Source: Desulfomonile sp963700305
Lineage (GTDB): Bacteria; Desulfobacterota; Desulfomonilia; Desulfomonilales; Desulfomonilaceae
Direction: 5' to 3'
Length of the DNA stretch: 64,000 bases
Assembly (NCBI GenBank): GCA_963700305.1
Contig: CAVOXB010000019.1
Span: 124,001 to 188,000 of the forward strand
Shown: piece after piece, positions 36,608 to 46,461 of the stretch
Position numbering within the stretch: the first letter of the stretch is position 1
Layout: each line of letters starts with the position of its first letter
Notes under the pieces: model-generated
Database searches by the model: none
Told to the model about the DNA's origin: nothing
What the model saw: only the letters and a program-made list of their open reading frames with translations
Position numbers and translations under genes: made by a program

Positions 36608-37174
36608 TTATTGATTGGTATCCGTCCGGCCGTTTTTTTCCAATTCTTCGAGGTAATGCTCGTACCTGATTCCCAATCTGCGAGCTGCTCGTTTGCAACG
36701 CCTGGCCTGGATCCTGTATGTAACCATGTACCCCAGAGTACCGAACACCACGGAAAGCATCACCGCGGATACGCACCACCTCAACAGGATCTCATAGCCC
36801 AGTGTTCCGAACGCGGACAAGGCTTCCCAAAAATGGGTCTTGTCCACGAGTGGGCTCACCAGGCCCTCAAATTTGTCAAATTCCAGAATCACGGGATCGC
36901 TTAGGATCAGCGACCCCATATAATAATAACCATAATAAACAGGAATCGCGTTCAACGGATTCGTGACGAAAGTAAATGCAAACGCGATCCCAAGGTGAAA
37001 GCGAGAAACCATCCTGAGCAGGCCAAGTGCGATGAGATGCGTACCTACGGGCGCAAGGAATCCCACAACAAAACCGAACGCCACGCCTCTGGCGTCAAAC
37101 CCGGGGGAATTCTTTGAAGATACCAAAGGCTCCAATACGTTTTGGTAAAAAGATGACTTTATCCGATTCATCAA
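36608..37174 (-). CDS. DUF2062 membrane protein
   Basis: A protein of 188 aa. The DUF2062 pattern is clear: GVAFGFVVGFLAPVGTHLIALGLL, then AFTFVTNPLNAIPVYYGYYYMG, then two further helices. Three to four membrane segments with a basic C-terminal tail in the cytoplasm. The family is often linked to cell-envelope glycans but has no known reaction. A short open frame upstream that overlaps by four bases is noted but not called. Confidence 0.8.
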   Translation of the reverse strand: MMNRIKSSFYQNVLEPLVSSKNSPGFDARGVAFGFVVGFLAPVGTHLIALGLLRMVSRFHLGIAFAFTFVTNPLNAIPVYYGYYYMGSLILSDPVILEFDKFEGLVSPLVDKTHFWEALSAFGTLGYEILLRWCVSAVMLSVVFGTLGYMVTYRIQARRCKRAARRLGIRYEHYLEELEKNGRTDTNQ

Positions 37175-37683
37175 ACCGGGTTTCCGGGCTCCGAAATTCG
37201 AGGCGATTCATTGTTTGAATCTGCTTCGATTTCAACATCTTTTTGAGAAACTAATTGGTCAGATTTCCTACCCATGTTGCTCCAGAATTCTAAACACTTG
37301 AAGCATTTAAGCTTTGCAATAGACAGTGTGAACACTGGACCAGGGTACGGACTGTCCGCGTCAAGAAACAGTCCAGACAAGGCTTGGCCACAAAATTTGT
37401 TCCATGACTTTCACTCATTGCCGGGCATGCCTGAGCCGTGATAATTAGTATGGGTTGTCTCGATCCCCTGACCGTAGAAGGGATACGCGTATGTAAAGTA
37501 CCAACAGCCACGGTCACGACGTAGATACGCGGTCGATTTGAGAGAAAACCACTGCTGCGAGTCGCACGTCAGACAAGCATCATGGAGCCGTGGGGCAATA
37601 GCGTGGGCTGCTCAACAAAAAATCCCGCATGAGAGCCTGCAGGGATCCTGGGTTATCAAACGAGAAGTTGGAAGGAATCAATC
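37175..37683. other. Intergenic stretch, no supported gene
   Basis: About 510 bases between the divergent DUF2062 and tatC genes. The only candidate is a 34-codon minus-strand frame beginning at 37275 with a poorly spaced GGAG; I leave it out. No repeat family member is seen. Confidence 0.4.
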
Positions 37684-38451
37684 TTGACTGAAGATGAAGC
37701 ACGAATGGGTTTTCTTGAACATCTCGACGAGCTGCGCAAACGTTTGATTCGAGGAGTGATCGTAATCCTTATCACATCGGGGGTCTGCATTGCCTTCAGC
37801 GAAAGGCTCTTCGGACTGCTGTCGGCACCCCTCATAGCTCAACTTCCTGCAGGTGTTCGCCCTGTTTCAATTACTTTGCAGGCCCCTTTTTTCGTTTATC
37901 TGAAGTTGTCTTTCATCGCGGGTTTTTTTATAGCGTTGCCTTACGTGCTGTACGAGTTGTGGCGGTTTATTCATCCGGGATTGCACAAACACGAGAAGCG
38001 AATGGCGGTTCCATTCATCATCATTGCAACAGCTCTGTTTTACGCTGGCGGTGCTTTCGCATATTTCCTGGTATTCCCAGCTGCCTTCAAGTTCTTTCTT
38101 AGTTTCATGACAACCGACATCCAGCCCATGATCGACATAAAGGAATACGTGTCGCTCGTAACGCTTCTGATGCTTGCGTTTGCCGCGATCTTCGAGACAC
38201 CTATCGTGATAGTTTTCCTTGGGCTTTTGGGCATCTTTGACAGCGCTCTCTTGAAAAGGGGCCGCAGGTATTTCATTGTACTTGCCTTTGTCATCGCTGC
38301 CATACTTACCCCCACTCCGGATGTGGTAAATCAAACGCTGATGGCTGTGCCGCTGCTGCTATTCTATGAGGTGGGGATCTGGGCTCTGGCCTTTTTCGAG
38401 AGGAAAAGAGAGCGTGAACTCGCCAGAGAAGCTTCTGAAGAAGGAGAGTAA
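37684..38451 (+). CDS. tatC: Sec-independent translocase TatC
   Basis: A protein of 255 aa from TTG 37684 after AAGGAA. It starts with the hallmark FLEHLDELRKRLIRG, has six membrane helices and the conserved FYAGGAFAYFLVFPAAFKFF segment, with late Pro-rich LTPTPDVVNQ. TatC recognises twin-arginine signals and forms the export channel with TatA/TatB. A TatA/B-type gene is 13 kb downstream. Probable substrates in this window are the NHL protein and the molybdopterin subunit. Confidence 0.95.
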   Translation: MTEDEARMGFLEHLDELRKRLIRGVIVILITSGVCIAFSERLFGLLSAPLIAQLPAGVRPVSITLQAPFFVYLKLSFIAGFFIALPYVLYELWRFIHPGLHKHEKRMAVPFIIIATALFYAGGAFAYFLVFPAAFKFFLSFMTTDIQPMIDIKEYVSLVTLLMLAFAAIFETPIVIVFLGLLGIFDSALLKRGRRYFIVLAFVIAAILTPTPDVVNQTLMAVPLLLFYEVGIWALAFFERKRERELAREASEEGE

Positions 38452-38787
38452 GAAAGGCGTGAATGTTAAATTGGTTTTCGCATGATTGGGCTGACCCTTG
38501 ACAATGGGTATATTTGCTCGCACAATTCGGTATCAAAAGCGCCACGGAGGCGGAGCCTTCGGGCACGCATTCCCAGGCTGGAGCCTGGGAACGAGAATAG
38601 CTGAATTCATCCGTCATAGCGTTCCGTGTGAAGAGTATGTAAGCTTATGATCTCTTTGAGATAACTCCCGGCACAGACTCCTCGTTGGAACGCAATCGGG
38701 TATGAGGGCTCGTGCATTGCTGCGAGTCCGTTGTTTTTTGAGGACTGCTCTCAAAAGACCATATAGAACGCAAATGGAGCTCTTATT
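38452..38787. other. Intergenic stretch with a repeat and a weak promoter
   Basis: About 335 bases. A family A repeat lies at 38542-38596. A possible promoter (TTGAGG at 38738, TATAGA at 38762, 18 bases apart) points at the ABC permease gene; this is a weak match. Confidence 0.4.
38542..38596. repeat. Palindromic repeat, family A, reverse orientation
   Basis: Contains GGAGGCGGAGCC and the hairpin TTCCCAGGCTGGAGCCTGGGAA. It mirrors the element at 19530-19582. Confidence 0.7.
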
Positions 38788-39609
38788 TTGGAAAAAGTCG
38801 GTTTGTTGAACCGAGCGGTCTACGTCAATATATCGCCGAACAGCCAGAGGTGGTCGCGATTTGCCACATTGTTGTATGCGCTTGTGGTACGAGACATCAC
38901 CAGTCGATATCGCCGGTCTTCCTTGGGGATGTGGTGGGCTTTCCTTCAGCCCCTCATTTTGATGCTGCTGTTCAATATGTTGCGGGGATTCGTGAATATT
39001 CCCAGCGACGGGATTCCTTACGTGCTTTTCAGCTATGCTGCCCTAGTGCCTTGGACGTTTTTCACCAACGCGGTAGCTGCTTGTGGGCCAAGCATCACCA
39101 CCAATGCGGAAGTCATAAAGAAAATTTCCCTTCCGAGGGAGGTTTTTCCGCTTGCATCGGTGACTTCCACGCTATTTGATTTTGCAATGTCCGGAATTAT
39201 TCTCGCAGCCATGCTTGTCTGGTTCAAGATTCCGGTGGGCTTGCAGCTCTTGTGGTTGCCCCTGCTGATTGTTTTGATGACGGCGATTTCTTTTGGCGTG
39301 GGCATATTGCTCGCTGGTTTGGGCACTTTTCGGAAGGATTTTATCTTCGCCACTCCATTTCTGACGCAGGCATGGTTGTTTGCCACTCCTGTCATTTATC
39401 CTCTGAGCACTGTGCCGGAACACTGGCGCTCATACTACATGCTGAACCCCATGGTTGGAGTGATTGAGGGATTTCGGAATGTTCTGTTGAAGTCCGCTCC
39501 TCCGGATATGGAGTCCCTGGGATTGTCGGTTCTGACCACGTGCCTGCTGCTTGCCATAGCTTGGCCGGTTTTCCGACGACTTTCCGGTTATTTCGCGGAT
39601 GTCCTGTGA
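38788..39609 (+). CDS. wzm: Polysaccharide ABC exporter permease (Wzm/TagG type)
   Basis: A protein of 273 aa from TTG 38788. Six membrane helices are seen, with the family start LLYALVVRDITSRYRRSSLGMWWAFLQPLILMLLF and the late YMLNPMVGVIEGFRN. This is an ABC-2 type exporter for O-antigen or teichoic-acid-like glycans. The ATPase gene follows six bases later. Symbol by family and context; the glycan exported is unknown. Confidence 0.85.
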   Translation: MEKVGLLNRAVYVNISPNSQRWSRFATLLYALVVRDITSRYRRSSLGMWWAFLQPLILMLLFNMLRGFVNIPSDGIPYVLFSYAALVPWTFFTNAVAACGPSITTNAEVIKKISLPREVFPLASVTSTLFDFAMSGIILAAMLVWFKIPVGLQLLWLPLLIVLMTAISFGVGILLAGLGTFRKDFIFATPFLTQAWLFATPVIYPLSTVPEHWRSYYMLNPMVGVIEGFRNVLLKSAPPDMESLGLSVLTTCLLLAIAWPVFRRLSGYFADVL

Positions 39610-39615
39610 GGTGAA

Positions 39616-40854
39616 ATGTCCGGCGACGTGGCTATAAAAATAGAAGGCCTCTGGAAACGCTACGGATTGCCTTTGCCTGAATTCTTGACCAAGGCATGGA
39701 ACTTGGTTCGCAGCGGTCCCGGGGAAAATGGAGATCGCCGTCCCTGGGCGCTCAAAGACGTGAACCTGGAGATCCGAAAAGGCGAAACCGTCGGAATAAT
39801 AGGCCGAAATGGTGCAGGAAAGAGCACTTTGCTGAAAGTGCTCGCCGGTGTTACTACGCCTACCAGGGGCAGGGTGGAGATATACGGCAGGATATTCCCA
39901 ATGATAGAGCTTAATGCCGGTCTCCACTTGGAATTGACAGGCCGCGAAAATGTGAGGCTCCTGGCGGCAGTGATGGGACTGTCTCGCAAAGAGATCGACG
40001 ATAAGCTGCCGGATATTGAGGATTTCACGGAGCTTGGAGAGTGGTTCGACAGGCCGGTCAGGATGTACTCCAGCGGCATGTTGGGCCGCTTGGGATTCGG
40101 CGTGGCCGTGAACATACGAAGCGATGTGGTCCTCATAGATGAAACGTTTGCCGTGGGGGACCTGAGATTCCAGAACAAAAGCCTCGCCCGTGTAAAAGAG
40201 ATGCGTGAAAGCGGCTGCACAGTGCTTCTTGTGAGTCATAGCCTCGAGACGCTTCAGTTCGTTGCACGCCACGGGATTCTGCTGGAAGATGGCGCAGTCA
40301 TAGCCTCCGGAGCAGCCCTGGAAACCATCAACGCTTACGAAACCCTCGTGTTCCGCTCCGAACAGCAGCGCCTGGAGCATAGGATTCAACAAAGAATCTC
40401 GACCGGAGAAGTGAACGGTTTCAGCGCCCGGCTTTACGACAATGATGATCGGACACTTACTGAAATTAGGGCCGGAGAACCGTTCGGGGTGGAAGTGGAT
40501 CTTCGTTTAGTCACGATCCCTAAACGTCCGATGTTTTCCTTAGGAATAAGCAATGCCGCTGGAATACTCTGCAAGTCGAATATCGCGGCTGAAGACGGTA
40601 TGTCAGATCCCGGACAATCAGATCGTTATCTCTTGAAAGTTTGGTATCCTGAAAACCATCTTTCCAACGGGGCTTACGAGGTGCATTTCGCGATCAGGGA
40701 CGAAGAGTCGCCTGAAACCGCGGAGCGAAGAGCCGCTGTCCTGAGTTTTGCAGTCACCGGTCCAGGTCGGGCCAGGGGCATAGTGGCCGGAAAGTGCTCT
40801 TGGCAATTGCTACCCCAGTCTAAACCTGAGAAACTGCCGAATGTAGCTGAATAA
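39616..40854 (+). CDS. wzt: Polysaccharide ABC exporter ATPase with C-terminal glycan-binding domain (Wzt type)
   Basis: A protein of 412 aa with GAGGTGAA before the ATG. Walker A is GRNGAGKST (about residue 65), the signature region reads YSSGMLGRLGFGVAV and Walker B is VVLIDETFAVGD, all typical of this transporter class. Residues 250-410 are a beta-rich domain (FGVEVDLRLV, GAYEVHFAIRDEESPE), as in Wzt proteins that recognise the modified end of the O-antigen before export. Methyltransferases next door could make that terminal mark. Confidence 0.85.
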   Translation: MSGDVAIKIEGLWKRYGLPLPEFLTKAWNLVRSGPGENGDRRPWALKDVNLEIRKGETVGIIGRNGAGKSTLLKVLAGVTTPTRGRVEIYGRIFPMIELNAGLHLELTGRENVRLLAAVMGLSRKEIDDKLPDIEDFTELGEWFDRPVRMYSSGMLGRLGFGVAVNIRSDVVLIDETFAVGDLRFQNKSLARVKEMRESGCTVLLVSHSLETLQFVARHGILLEDGAVIASGAALETINAYETLVFRSEQQRLEHRIQQRISTGEVNGFSARLYDNDDRTLTEIRAGEPFGVEVDLRLVTIPKRPMFSLGISNAAGILCKSNIAAEDGMSDPGQSDRYLLKVWYPENHLSNGAYEVHFAIRDEESPETAERRAAVLSFAVTGPGRARGIVAGKCSWQLLPQSKPEKLPNVAE

Positions 40855-40863
40855 GAGGTCTTC

Positions 40864-41496
40864 ATGTCGGAGAGCGTACAGCATTCCTGGAGCAGACTAA
40901 TGAAGTGGCGGACCGAATGTTACAATCGATTCGGGGCCGTGCTCGACCTGCCCATTCTCGCTCCAGGTGAGGCTATTCCAGGGCTATTGCAGCCAAAAAA
41001 CGCAGTGCTTGACATAGGCGCCGGGGCTCACAAACCCTTTCGACCTATCCTTGAAAAACTCGGCACAACCTATTTTTCAATGGATACGGACCCTGACGGT
41101 GATTTTGATTTCCGATCCTTCTCGGATGTGCCCGAGGAAATGCTTTTCGATCTGGTTCTGGCAAATCAGGTGCTGGAACACGTTTCTGTGGACGATGCCT
41201 TCGCGATGGTCAGCCAAGCCTGCCACAAGTTGTCGCCAGTTGGCGGAATTGTCGTGACTGTTCCCAATGCTGCTCATCCTGTAAGGCAGAGAGATTGCAC
41301 TCACATAACTCCGTGGCCGGCGAACGACCTGTACAGTCTCTTACGGAGCGCTGGGTTTGAAGTGGATTCAATGACGCGATACAATAAATTCCCGCTTACT
41401 GAGCATCCTCTGAAGAGATGGATTGTCGAGGTGGTGTGCAAGGAATTCCGGATAGATTGGTGCGACAGCATAATGGCTATCGCCAGAAGACGGTAG
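40864..41496 (+). CDS. SAM-dependent methyltransferase
   Basis: A protein of 210 aa with GAGGT before the start. The class I SAM-binding motif is AVLDIGAGAHKPFRPIL (about residue 43), followed by the acidic strand YFSMDTDPDG and VLANQVLEHV typical of methyltransferase 11 relatives. It follows wzt by nine bases. It may methylate a sugar at the chain end. The substrate is not shown by sequence. Confidence 0.75.
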   Translation: MSESVQHSWSRLMKWRTECYNRFGAVLDLPILAPGEAIPGLLQPKNAVLDIGAGAHKPFRPILEKLGTTYFSMDTDPDGDFDFRSFSDVPEEMLFDLVLANQVLEHVSVDDAFAMVSQACHKLSPVGGIVVTVPNAAHPVRQRDCTHITPWPANDLYSLLRSAGFEVDSMTRYNKFPLTEHPLKRWIVEVVCKEFRIDWCDSIMAIARRR

Positions 41497-41502
41497 CCAA
41501 TT

Positions 41503-42393
41503 ATGAGTTCTACTATCACGATAGACTGCCGAGATTACGATGTTGAAATCCAGCGAAGAATTGCTATGCCCCCGGAAGCACCTCGTTTGGTCGTGGTTTC
41601 AAATCTGCGGAACGCTGCTGCCGCGTCTTTGCTCGATGCATGCTTGGATTCCATAGGGCGTTTCACGCCTGAACCCCACGAAGTGTGGGTCATAGACAAC
41701 AATTCCCCCCAAGCAAACCTCGGCCGGTTGATGGAACGGCCTGGAATAAATATCGCGTTCAACCGTACCGAACCGCTGCCCCCTGAAGCCAGAGCTCAGG
41801 ACGCGTCCTGTAATTGTGACCAATTGAATTGGGGGAGTTACGCCAATGCAATCGGGTTGGAAATCGCCGCACGGATAATCGATCCTGAGACCCGCTTTCT
41901 TATGTCCATGCATATGGACACGCTGGTGTGCCGGTCAGGCTGGGTGTCCTTCCTGAAGGGTAAGCTCGTGAAAGGAATCGCAGCGGCAGGCGTGCGAATG
42001 GACAGGACCCGCACGCCTCAAGGCGTTCTTCACGTCCTGGGTTACATGGTGGACTTTAAAATTTTTCGAAATCTTAACTTGAATTTTTTTCCGCAGCTGC
42101 CCGAATACGACGTTGGTGATCTTGTGACTGTCAGATTGCAAGAGTCCGGATATGATGTCTTTGCGTGTCCAAATACTGTGTGGGAGCCGGACCTCGTGCA
42201 AGGAATACCAGATTCTTCTCCTCTGAAGACCCTTCATGTAGATCGTGCATTTGATGACGATGGAAATGTGATCTTCCTTCACCTGGGGCGAGGAATCCGA
42301 AGATCTACAGGCGAACATTGCAAGGGCACAAGCGTTGAAGAATGGCTCATGGTTGCCCATGAACTGATTTCGGAAGCGGATTGCGGCAAGTGA
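41503..42393 (+). CDS. Family 2 glycosyltransferase
   Basis: A protein of 296 aa. The GT-A nucleotide-binding start (LVVVSNLRNAAAASLLDACLDSI, EVWVIDNNSPQ) is present. The metal-binding motif appears as SMHMDTLV rather than a plain DXD. A late YDVGDLVTVRLQESGYDVFAC part fits the acceptor side. It should add a sugar to the exported glycan in the cytoplasm. Confidence 0.75.
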   Translation: MSSTITIDCRDYDVEIQRRIAMPPEAPRLVVVSNLRNAAAASLLDACLDSIGRFTPEPHEVWVIDNNSPQANLGRLMERPGINIAFNRTEPLPPEARAQDASCNCDQLNWGSYANAIGLEIAARIIDPETRFLMSMHMDTLVCRSGWVSFLKGKLVKGIAAAGVRMDRTRTPQGVLHVLGYMVDFKIFRNLNLNFFPQLPEYDVGDLVTVRLQESGYDVFACPNTVWEPDLVQGIPDSSPLKTLHVDRAFDDDGNVIFLHLGRGIRRSTGEHCKGTSVEEWLMVAHELISEADCGK

Positions 42394-42426
42394 GGCAAGC
42401 ATTCAGCCTCTGTGCATGAGAAAAGC

Positions 42427-42496
42427 TGTGGGGCAGGCTTTCCAGCCTGCCGTTATTGGTTTTTAGGACTGGCAGGCTGGAAAGCCTGCCCCACAA
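42427..42496. repeat. Palindromic repeat, family B, copy 3
   Basis: Almost identical arms to copy 1 (GGGGCAGGCTTTCCAGCCTG and its complement), with loop GTTATTGG. It separates the glycosyltransferase from the second methyltransferase. Confidence 0.85.
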
Positions 42497-42625
42497 AAAA
42501 CGGGCAGTCCCAGGATGAATAGAGAATTGCTCTATGTTGTGGCGCTCAACGCACCTGTCGGTGATTCCCGGCAGGTGTCATACGTTTTATAGCGAACGGC
42601 ACGAAGCCTGACGAAGCGAGCGCAA

Positions 42626-43360
42626 ATGGAAGACAATCCAAAAGGTCATTTCTCCCGAATTTCCCTTGATGCCGGTTCGTTTGCGGGCAGTCTCGGGTTT
42701 TCGTTGCGACGCCACTATGTGGACGACTTTCATTTTCGTCATGTGCCCGATTTGCCTCGGGGGTCGCTTGTGCTGGACCTTGCCGGCAACCGACTTAGTA
42801 AAAGGGGCTCCTTTGATATTGAGCGCTATGATTTGAGCGTGCTGTATGCGAATTTGTCCTCTGCAAAGCGACCGGACGTACAGGCATCGGCAGAATCTTT
42901 GCCGTTCACGGAAACCGTTTTCGATGCGGTAATTTGTTCGGAGATGCTCGAACATGTGATAGATCCGCGGCCCGTGCTCGAAGAGATCCGACGCGTTATG
43001 AAACCAAACGGAATATTGTTGATATCCGTTCCTTTTCTTGTCCGCATTCATGGCGATCCTTACGATTACGGGCGATACACGGATTTCTACTGGAAAGAGA
43101 CTCTGGAGAGCATCGGATTCGATGGAATCATTATAGAGAAACAAGGTCTCTTCTGGAGCGTCATGGCGGATATGCTGCGGGAATGGCTTTACTTTAAGGC
43201 GTCAAACTTCAAGAGCGGATTCTTGGTATCATTGTTGGGCGCAATTGTGAGTGCTGGAAAAAACACTGCAGTGAGGTGGGACTTCAACAGCGTTATAAGT
43301 AAGAGTCCGGTTCTGAGCAGCTACACTTCAGGATTTGGCATTAAGGCGACAAAAATATGA
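42626..43360 (+). CDS. SAM-dependent methyltransferase
   Basis: A protein of 244 aa. Class I fold: SLVLDLAGNRLSKRG replaces the usual GxGxG loop with a weaker form, then ASAESLPFTETVFDAVICSEMLEHV and MKPNGILLISVPFL. The tail from residue 170 is hydrophobic and may touch the membrane. The stop overlaps the next start (ATGA). Confidence 0.75.
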   Translation: MEDNPKGHFSRISLDAGSFAGSLGFSLRRHYVDDFHFRHVPDLPRGSLVLDLAGNRLSKRGSFDIERYDLSVLYANLSSAKRPDVQASAESLPFTETVFDAVICSEMLEHVIDPRPVLEEIRRVMKPNGILLISVPFLVRIHGDPYDYGRYTDFYWKETLESIGFDGIIIEKQGLFWSVMADMLREWLYFKASNFKSGFLVSLLGAIVSAGKNTAVRWDFNSVISKSPVLSSYTSGFGIKATKI

Positions 43361-45355
43361 CCAAACGGAAAGTATTCTTAACCGGTGGGGATGATATAGG
43401 CTGGGCAGTGGACGAAGATATGAAACTAGCCCGTGAAGCTTTATCACCGGAAGTCGATCTGGTGGATCTCGAACAATCGGAAATCGTGCATGCCGTTTGG
43501 TGGCAAGGCCTCCTTATGTGGCCCCTGGAAAAATTATCAGGCAAACGGATCATTTGCCACGTGCCTGGAGAACCCTTCAGATATTTCACAGTCACTGAAC
43601 ATCGCAAGGCGCGAGGAATTGTGGGTGCATGGATCACCCGCACACGGCAGGCACTGGAACAGTTTAGGGCTGTGGGAGTCGACTCAGTTTTGATTCCTTA
43701 CCTGGTTGACGTGAAAACCTTTAGACCAATGGAAAAGGACGATCCTTCACTTAAGCTCTTCAGGGAAGAGTGGAAACTGCCCAAAGATGCCTATCTGGTA
43801 GGCAGTTTCCAGCGCGACACAGAGGGGTCTGATCTGGTAAGCCCGAAGCTCGTGAAGGGGCCGGACTTGTTTCTGGAAGTTCTTTTGGGGCTGCGCAAAC
43901 GAGGCGCGGCTGTTCACGCGGTTCTTGCTGGGCCGCGTCGTCACTGGATTGTGAGAAGACTCCAGGAAGAGGGCGTTCCCTTTACGTACATCGGAAAGCC
44001 TTCTGATAGTGATGATATAGGGTTTAATTCGCTTCCGCGTTCTACGCTGAACATTTTGTACAACCTTATAGATTTGTACATCGTTGCGAGCCGTTCCGAA
44101 GGCGGCCCTCACGCGATTCTCGAAGCTGCTGCATCGCGCTGCAAGATAATAAGCACTCCCGTAGGAATGGCCCCGGATGTGCTACAAGCTGGCAGCATTT
44201 TTAAACGCCCGGCGAAGCGGTAAGAATTGTTTTGGATGATTTCTCTCATGGAGCTCTGACCCGAGCGGTAGGCCCCAATTACAACTGCGTGCAGGAGAAG
44301 CACAGACCTGAATGCGTGCAGCATTTGTTTCGCGCCGTTTACGATAAAGCTGATTCAATCAAGCCTTTTATTGGAGACAAATTGACAGGCAAAACCACGG
44401 CAGAAACCGGCTCCGCAGCCACTACCGAAAGTCCCAGTCGGCTCACGATAGGGCTTTGGCATAGCTTCTTCAAACCACCTTATGGCGGTGGAAATCAGTT
44501 CATGCTTGGCCTGAAGAAGGCTTTTCAGAAATTTGACCTGGAAATTCGCGAAAATGAACTGCAAGAAGGCATAGACGCTTACGTGCTAAATTCCATTCAC
44601 TTTGACGTGGAAAGATTCCTGGATTTCAGCCGCAAGCACAGGCTGAACGTGATCCATAGAATCGACGGCCCCATCCATCTGATTCGAGGTTATGACCGCG
44701 AAAAAGATGAGCTGTGCTTTCAACTCAACACCCAGTTCGCTTCCGGGACGGTCCTGCAGTCGGCCTGGACATATCAGAGAATAGTCGAAATGGGCTACAA
44801 TCCTGTTAATCCGATAATCATCCACAACGCAGTGGATTCGGAGATATTTCATTCCCGTGGAAGGATTCCCTTTGATCCGAATCGTAAAATAAGGCTCATC
44901 GCCTCCAGTTGGTCCAATAATCCCAGAAAGGGCGGCCCAACGTACAGAATGGATCGAAAAGAACCTGGACTGGAATCGCTTTGAATTCACTTTCGTGGGA
45001 AACGTGTCGGAAAAATTCGAGCGTGCGAGACATATTCCGCCAGTCTCATCCGAAGAGCTGTCAGACTTGCTGCCGCGAGCACGATATATGTATTACTGCG
45101 AGCAGAAACGACCCGTGCTCCAATGCCCTCATAGAAGCTATGGCATGCGGCCTGCCCGCTCTATATATAAATGACGGAGGCCACCCGGAGCTGGTCGGTT
45201 TTGGCGGGCTGCCCTTTGAAAACGAAGAGGAGATCTTCCCTCAGCTGGAGAAGCTGGTGGATGACTATGAAAGCTTCCAGAGGATGATAGTCGTTTCCGC
45301 AATGGAAGACGTGGCCGGAAAATACCTTGCCTTGATCCGGGAAGCTGTCCAATGA
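43357..45355 (+). CDS. Probable double glycosyltransferase, three frame breaks
   Basis: Adding one C at 44208-44210 and removing one G at 44934-44935 and one C at 45073-45074 gives one frame of about 665 aa. The first half is a GT-B enzyme with the retaining GT4 signature (YIVASRSEGGPHAILEAAASRC). After a linker the second half starts again (LTIGLWHSFFKPPYGGGNQFML) and ends with CITASRNDPCSNALIEAMACGLPALY, a second GT4 signature. Each half could add a different sugar. Two adjacent genes are possible, but no stop-start pair is visible between the halves when the frame is repaired. Confidence 0.6.
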
Positions 45356-46461
45356 GCGTGAACCTGGTTCTTTTTTTCACTAGAGGCGTCTCGTTGCGCA
45401 CATGGGCCATGATGGGAATGCTCGACAGAGAAGTCGCCATATACAGACGATTAATGGAGCACGACTTTCAGGTTTCATTTATCACGTACGGAGACGCCTC
45501 GGACTTGAATTACGGGGAAAAGTTGCCGGGAATTCGCGTGCTCTGCAATGAGGCCTCTTTGCCTCCTGAACAATATGAGGCGGAGCTTTTGACAATCCAC
45601 TCCAGGGCTCTGGAGGACTGTCACGTCATCAAAACCAATCAATCCAATGGCGCAGAGTTTGCCCTGGATGCGGCTCTCGCGTTCAAACCACTCGTGGCAC
45701 GGTGCGGATACATGTGGTCTCTAAATTGGGAGCGGGAATTCGGGTACGATTCCTCAGAAGCGCGGCATGCTAGAAGCGTGGAAGAAGAAGTGTTCAGCGA
45801 AGCGGACAAGGTAGTGGTCACAACAGATGCAATGCGCTCGAACATTATTCGGCGAATTCCGCAGGCTAAGGACAAGGTCCAAGTGATCCCTAATTATGTG
45901 GACACGGACCTGTTCAGGCCCTACAACACGCCCAGGGAGGAAAACTCCTTGATATTCGTGGGCCGCATCGCCCCTGAGAAGAACCTCGAAGCCCTCTTGA
46001 CCGCAGTTTCCAAACTGCCGGTCTTCTTGACGCTCATAGGCGAAGGAAGGCTTCGCCCGGAATTGCAAAGCCGTTTTTCCGACCTTGGCGGTCGTGTCAC
46101 ATGGGAAGGCAATATTCCTAATTCGCAGCTCCCGGATTTCTTCAATCGTTCCGAAATATTCATATTGCCGTCGCTGTACGAAGGACATCCCAAAACCCTG
46201 ATCGAAGCCATGGCCTGCGGCATGCCATCCATTGGCGCGGATTCGCCTGGAATAAGGGAAATCATACGCCATCGAGAAAATGGTTATTTGTGCGGCACGG
46301 ATGCAGAGGCCATAAGAAGATCAATTCACGTGCTTATAGAACATCCGGACTTGAGACAAAAGTTGGGCGAGAAGGCCCACGAACTGGCGCTTGGTGAATA
46401 TTCACTTAACAGTGTTTTGGAGCTTGAAAAGGCATTGCTGTTGGAGGCTACGAGAAGGTAA
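45352..46461 (+). CDS. GT4-type glycosyltransferase
   Basis: A protein of 369 aa. The start overlaps the previous stop (ATGA). The C-terminal GT-B domain is clear: NSLIFVGRIAPEKNLEALLTA, then SEIFILPSLYEGHPKTLIEAMACGMPSIG with the E(x)7E pair of family 4. The N-terminal half binds the acceptor. Its stop overlaps the next ATG (TAATG), so this block is translated as a coupled unit. Confidence 0.85.
   Translation: MSVNLVLFFTRGVSLRTWAMMGMLDREVAIYRRLMEHDFQVSFITYGDASDLNYGEKLPGIRVLCNEASLPPEQYEAELLTIHSRALEDCHVIKTNQSNGAEFALDAALAFKPLVARCGYMWSLNWEREFGYDSSEARHARSVEEEVFSEADKVVVTTDAMRSNIIRRIPQAKDKVQVIPNYVDTDLFRPYNTPREENSLIFVGRIAPEKNLEALLTAVSKLPVFLTLIGEGRLRPELQSRFSDLGGRVTWEGNIPNSQLPDFFNRSEIFILPSLYEGHPKTLIEAMACGMPSIGADSPGIREIIRHRENGYLCGTDAEAIRRSIHVLIEHPDLRQKLGEKAHELALGEYSLNSVLELEKALLLEATRR

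Noticed and set aside
37171..37380. Minus-strand frame overlapping the DUF2062 start by four bases
   Set aside because: Its only plausible start (37275) has a poorly spaced ribosome site, the product would be 34 residues with no pattern, and the overlap alone is weak evidence.
39430..40392. Long minus-strand open frame over the ABC exporter genes
   Set aside because: It lies opposite well-supported Wzm/Wzt genes, shows no family pattern and no ribosome site.
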